64,000 nucleotides of DNA, from NCBI RefSeq assembly GCF_010725885.1, contig NZ_AP022600.1:5890001-5954000 (forward strand). Reading direction: 5' to 3'. Of the stretch, positions 62,024 to 64,000 are shown in pieces (position 1 is the first letter of the stretch; every line of letters begins with the position of its first letter). The position numbers and the translations under genes are program-made. The notes below the pieces were generated by a model. It was not told the origin of the DNA and made no database searches. It saw only the letters and a program-made list of their open reading frames with translations. This stretch comes from Mycolicibacterium tokaiense (GTDB lineage Bacteria > Actinomycetota > Actinomycetes > Mycobacteriales > Mycobacteriaceae).

Positions 62024-63510
62024 GGGGTTGCCACCTTGTCGGTTGTGTGCAGGGAATCGAAAAGCTGGTCCACGCGCCGCTTTTCGTCCACGCTGTGCGG
62101 CATGGCGAAGGACACGACGATGTAGACGGCGACATTGACGGCCAGGGCCGCCACCCCGGAGGTCATGCCCCCGAGCACCGGGATGGCGATCGGGTACAGC
62201 ACCTGCAGCACGCAGGCCGTGCCGAAACCGAGGACCATCGCGGCCACGGCGGCGGTGGCATTGCCTCGGCGCCAGAAGATTCCGAGGAACACCGTGGGCG
62301 CCAGCTGCACGATGCCCTGGTACGACACCTGCGCCAGCGCCACCATGCCGGAGGACAGCGCATCCGTCGTCGCCACCGCGACCGCACCGGCCAGCAGCGT
62401 CAGCACGCCGACCGAGATCTTGCCCCACCGAGGATCTTCCACGCGGGTGCCGCGAGCCACGCCCACCACGTCGTTGGCGATCTGGGCGCCCAGGGCCTGC
62501 AGGTTGGCCCCGACGTTGCCCATGGTGGCGGCCAGTACGCACACCCCGGCCAGCGTCAGGATCACCGGTCCGCCGATGGAGGCCGTCAGGAACCACACCT
62601 CGTCGGGGGCGTCGGCCACGCCGGGGTAGGTGGAGGCCGCCACGGCCAGCAGGCACAGTGACGAGCCGAAGATCAGCAGCAGCGGGGAGGCCATCACCGC
62701 GGCGCGTTTGATGGTGTGGGTGCTGTTGGAGGCGAACAGCCGCACGAAGATGTCCGGCCAGCACCAGCCGCCGAGGGCGCCGGTGGCGATCAGCGAGAAC
62801 AGGTACAGCGGGCCGTCGACGCTGCCGGGGCCGGGCAGGGTGAAGAACGCCGGGTCCACCTCGCCGAAGCCGTGCCCGTTGGTGAGCAGCCAGGTGAGCA
62901 GGCCGAGGATCAGTACGGTGCCGATCAGGTAGGCGACGATGCCCTGCACGAAGTCGCTGATGACCAGGCCGCGGGCGCCCAGGCGCACCGTCCACCACTG
63001 CCGCGCGACCAGGACGCCGATGCCGATGAACGCCGCCCCCGCCGCGGGAACGGCGCCGAAGGACAGGTATTCGAACACCAGGGTCAGCGACTGCATGCCC
63101 AGCACAATCCACGGGAACGAGGCGATGACGCCGATGATGGCCGCGACCACCCGCACCGCGGTGGAGCCGTAGCGCAGGCCCAGCAGGTCAGCCTGGGTGC
63201 GCAGGTCGAATTGGCGGCCCCACTGGTGGACGGGCTTGGCCAGCAGGAACATCAGCACCACGGCCAGGATGGAGTAGGCCACGAAGTAGAAGCCGATGGC
63301 GCCGGCGCTGGCCGCGTATCCGGCGAAGGCGATGAAGATGGTGCCGGGTAGCCAGGTGTTGACGAACGCCATGGACGAGAACATGGGGCCGAAAGAGCGC
63401 CCCGCCGTGGCGTATTCGCTGAAGTCGGCGCTGCCCTTGGTGCGTTGCAGCACCACCAGCAGCACGATGAGGAAAACGGCGACGCCGCCGTAGCCGATGA
63501 GGATCTCCAT
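62020..63510 (-). CDS. Sodium:solute symporter (SSS family)
   Basis: A 496-residue SSS-family permease with about 13 predicted helices. Typical segments are SEYATAGRSFGPMFSSMAFVNTWLPGT, LGLRYGSTAVRVVAAIIGVI, GLVISDFVQGIVAYLIGTV, and WCWPDIFVRLFASNS. It is preceded by a gene for a 69-residue two-helix membrane protein with only one base between, a pairing common for SSS carriers. Substrate unknown; the following HDAC-like gene suggests an N-acylated amine or amino compound. Confidence 0.87.
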   Translation of the reverse strand: MEILIGYGGVAVFLIVLLVVLQRTKGSADFSEYATAGRSFGPMFSSMAFVNTWLPGTIFIAFAGYAASAGAIGFYFVAYSILAVVLMFLLAKPVHQWGRQFDLRTQADLLGLRYGSTAVRVVAAIIGVIASFPWIVLGMQSLTLVFEYLSFGAVPAAGAAFIGIGVLVARQWWTVRLGARGLVISDFVQGIVAYLIGTVLILGLLTWLLTNGHGFGEVDPAFFTLPGPGSVDGPLYLFSLIATGALGGWCWPDIFVRLFASNSTHTIKRAAVMASPLLLIFGSSLCLLAVAASTYPGVADAPDEVWFLTASIGGPVILTLAGVCVLAATMGNVGANLQALGAQIANDVVGVARGTRVEDPRWGKISVGVLTLLAGAVAVATTDALSSGMVALAQVSYQGIVQLAPTVFLGIFWRRGNATAAVAAMVLGFGTACVLQVLYPIAIPVLGGMTSGVAALAVNVAVYIVVSFAMPHSVDEKRRVDQLFDSLHTTDKVATP

Positions 63511-63511
63511 G

Positions 63512-63721
63512 TCAGTCCTCCCCCGCCGAGCTGTCGGCGCGGTACATGATCAGCAGTGAGAGCACGCCGATGACGCCGGTGATGAGGAAGAACCAGATCC
63601 CGTTCTGGCCGAGGTACCACGTCAACGGCGGGAAGAGCAGGATCACGAAGTTCAGGACGGCCAGGGCGACCACGATGGTCGCATTGCGGCGTTTCGCTGG
63701 GCGCGGTGCCTCGGTGGACAT
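63512..63721 (-). CDS. Small two-helix membrane protein, symporter partner
   Basis: A 69-residue protein with a basic N-terminus (RPAKRRNA) and two hydrophobic helices (residues ~15-35 and 43-60) around PPLTWYLGQNGIWFFLITG. Such short proteins precede SSS symporters in many actinobacteria. The ATG at 63721 has CGGAG upstream. It is the first gene of the symporter-deacylase operon; a perfect palindrome lies 14 bases upstream of its start. Confidence 0.8.
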   Translation of the reverse strand: MSTEAPRPAKRRNATIVVALAVLNFVILLFPPLTWYLGQNGIWFFLITGVIGVLSLLIMYRADSSAGED

Positions 63722-63734
63722 TGATGTCTCCGTT

Positions 63735-63756
63735 CATGCCGGAACGTTCCGGCATG
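63735..63756. promoter_or_regulatory. Perfect LacI-type operator
   Basis: A 22-base perfect palindrome with 11-base arms CATGCCGGAAC and a central CG lies between the divergent LacI gene and the symporter operon. Length and central CpG are typical of LacI/GalR operators. Its place right at the symporter operon start would allow repression. Confidence 0.85.
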
Positions 63757-63829
63757 TCTGAGACTCGCGCCACACCGGGGGTCTTGTCAAGGGGTGAGCG
63801 GCAATTTACGAGCTGGTTACGATGGCCGC

Positions 63830-64000
63830 ATGGCAGCGCGACGGGTGACGATCGTGGAGATTGCCCAGCGTGTCGGGTTGTCCAAGACGACGGTCTCCGA
63901 TGCGCTGCACGGCGGCGGCCGCGTGTCGCCGGCCACCGCGGCCAAGGTGGCCGCCGCGGCGCGCGAACTCGGCTACGTGACCAACCGGGCGGCGCGGCAG
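63830..64000 (+). CDS. LacI-family regulator, N-terminal part only
   Basis: The first 57 residues of a LacI/GalR regulator, cut by the window edge. The HTH is VTIVEIAQRVGLSKTTVSDALHGGGRVSPATAAKV, and the hinge-helix region begins with ARELGYVTNRAARQ. The ATG is at 63830. It is divergent from the symporter/deacylase operon with a perfect palindromic operator between, so it should repress that operon and perhaps itself. Confidence 0.88.
   Translation, partial: MAARRVTIVEIAQRVGLSKTTVSDALHGGGRVSPATAAKVAAAARELGYVTNRAARQ

Noticed and set aside
63735..63756. Palindrome as a terminator hairpin
   Set aside because: It lies between two divergent starts, where a terminator would not be useful; symmetry and central CpG fit a LacI operator.

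Overview
The window is high-GC actinobacterial DNA that reads as a fast-growing mycobacterium (Mycolicibacterium-type). The evidence is many acyl-CoA dehydrogenase, acyl-CoA ligase, LLM/F420-type and TetR genes, a SigH-like sigma factor, a DUF4185 (arabinanase-family) protein, several tandem universal stress proteins, and dense operons with 4-base ATGA/GTGA overlaps. I saw no tRNA, rRNA, CRISPR array, transposase or prophage gene. Function names rest on reading motifs by eye; no database search was run.

Left part (1-22 kb). A truncated TPP-dependent keto-acid decarboxylase and a FAD dehydrogenase are followed by a Wadjet/Ept-type SMC operon (jetA-jetB-jetC) with no jetD nuclease beside it. 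Next is a complete mycosporine-like amino acid (MAA) operon: mysA-mysB-mysC-mysD, preceded by a HAD-like protein that has lost its catalytic aspartates and followed by a TauD-type dioxygenase. Then come an astacin protease with a seven-repeat propeller-like tail, a DUF4185 glycoside hydrolase candidate, a lipoprotein metallopeptidase, a SigH-like sigma factor, and a small HTH/YqeY pair.

Most unusual locus (21.9-25.2 kb). An orphan NarL-type response regulator precedes an 83-residue protein made mostly of three near-identical 23-residue Gly/Asp-rich repeats. Directly behind it, and coupled to each other, are a JmjC-cupin hydroxylase and a sucrase/ferredoxin-like (Apd1-type) Fe-S protein. This looks like a multi-core ribosomal peptide with its own oxidative modification enzymes.

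Middle (25-38 kb). A paired FadE operon, a type I sulfatase, three universal stress proteins and a TetR/MFS/NmrA/LLM unit follow. The TetR promoter and the MFS promoter carry nearly the same 21-base site, and the NmrA gene is broken by a perfect 14-base tandem duplication. A methyltransferase is coupled to an MTHFR-like protein with a rearranged domain order.

Right part (38.9-64 kb). A four-component sugar-type ABC importer with an SDR is controlled by an IclR-HTH/periplasmic-binding-protein chimera and a second IclR protein. A catabolic region follows: an exporter, an SDR, two paralogous TetR regulators, and a six-gene operon (LLM monooxygenase, two enoyl-CoA hydratases, creatininase-family hydrolase, flavin reductase, MmgE/PrpD), with two acyl-CoA ligases and a lone lipoyl-E2 protein. 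Similar operator-like sites lie at three promoters of this region. The window ends with a small membrane protein/SSS symporter/HDAC-like deacylase operon. It is divergent from a LacI regulator, with a perfect 22-base palindrome between them.
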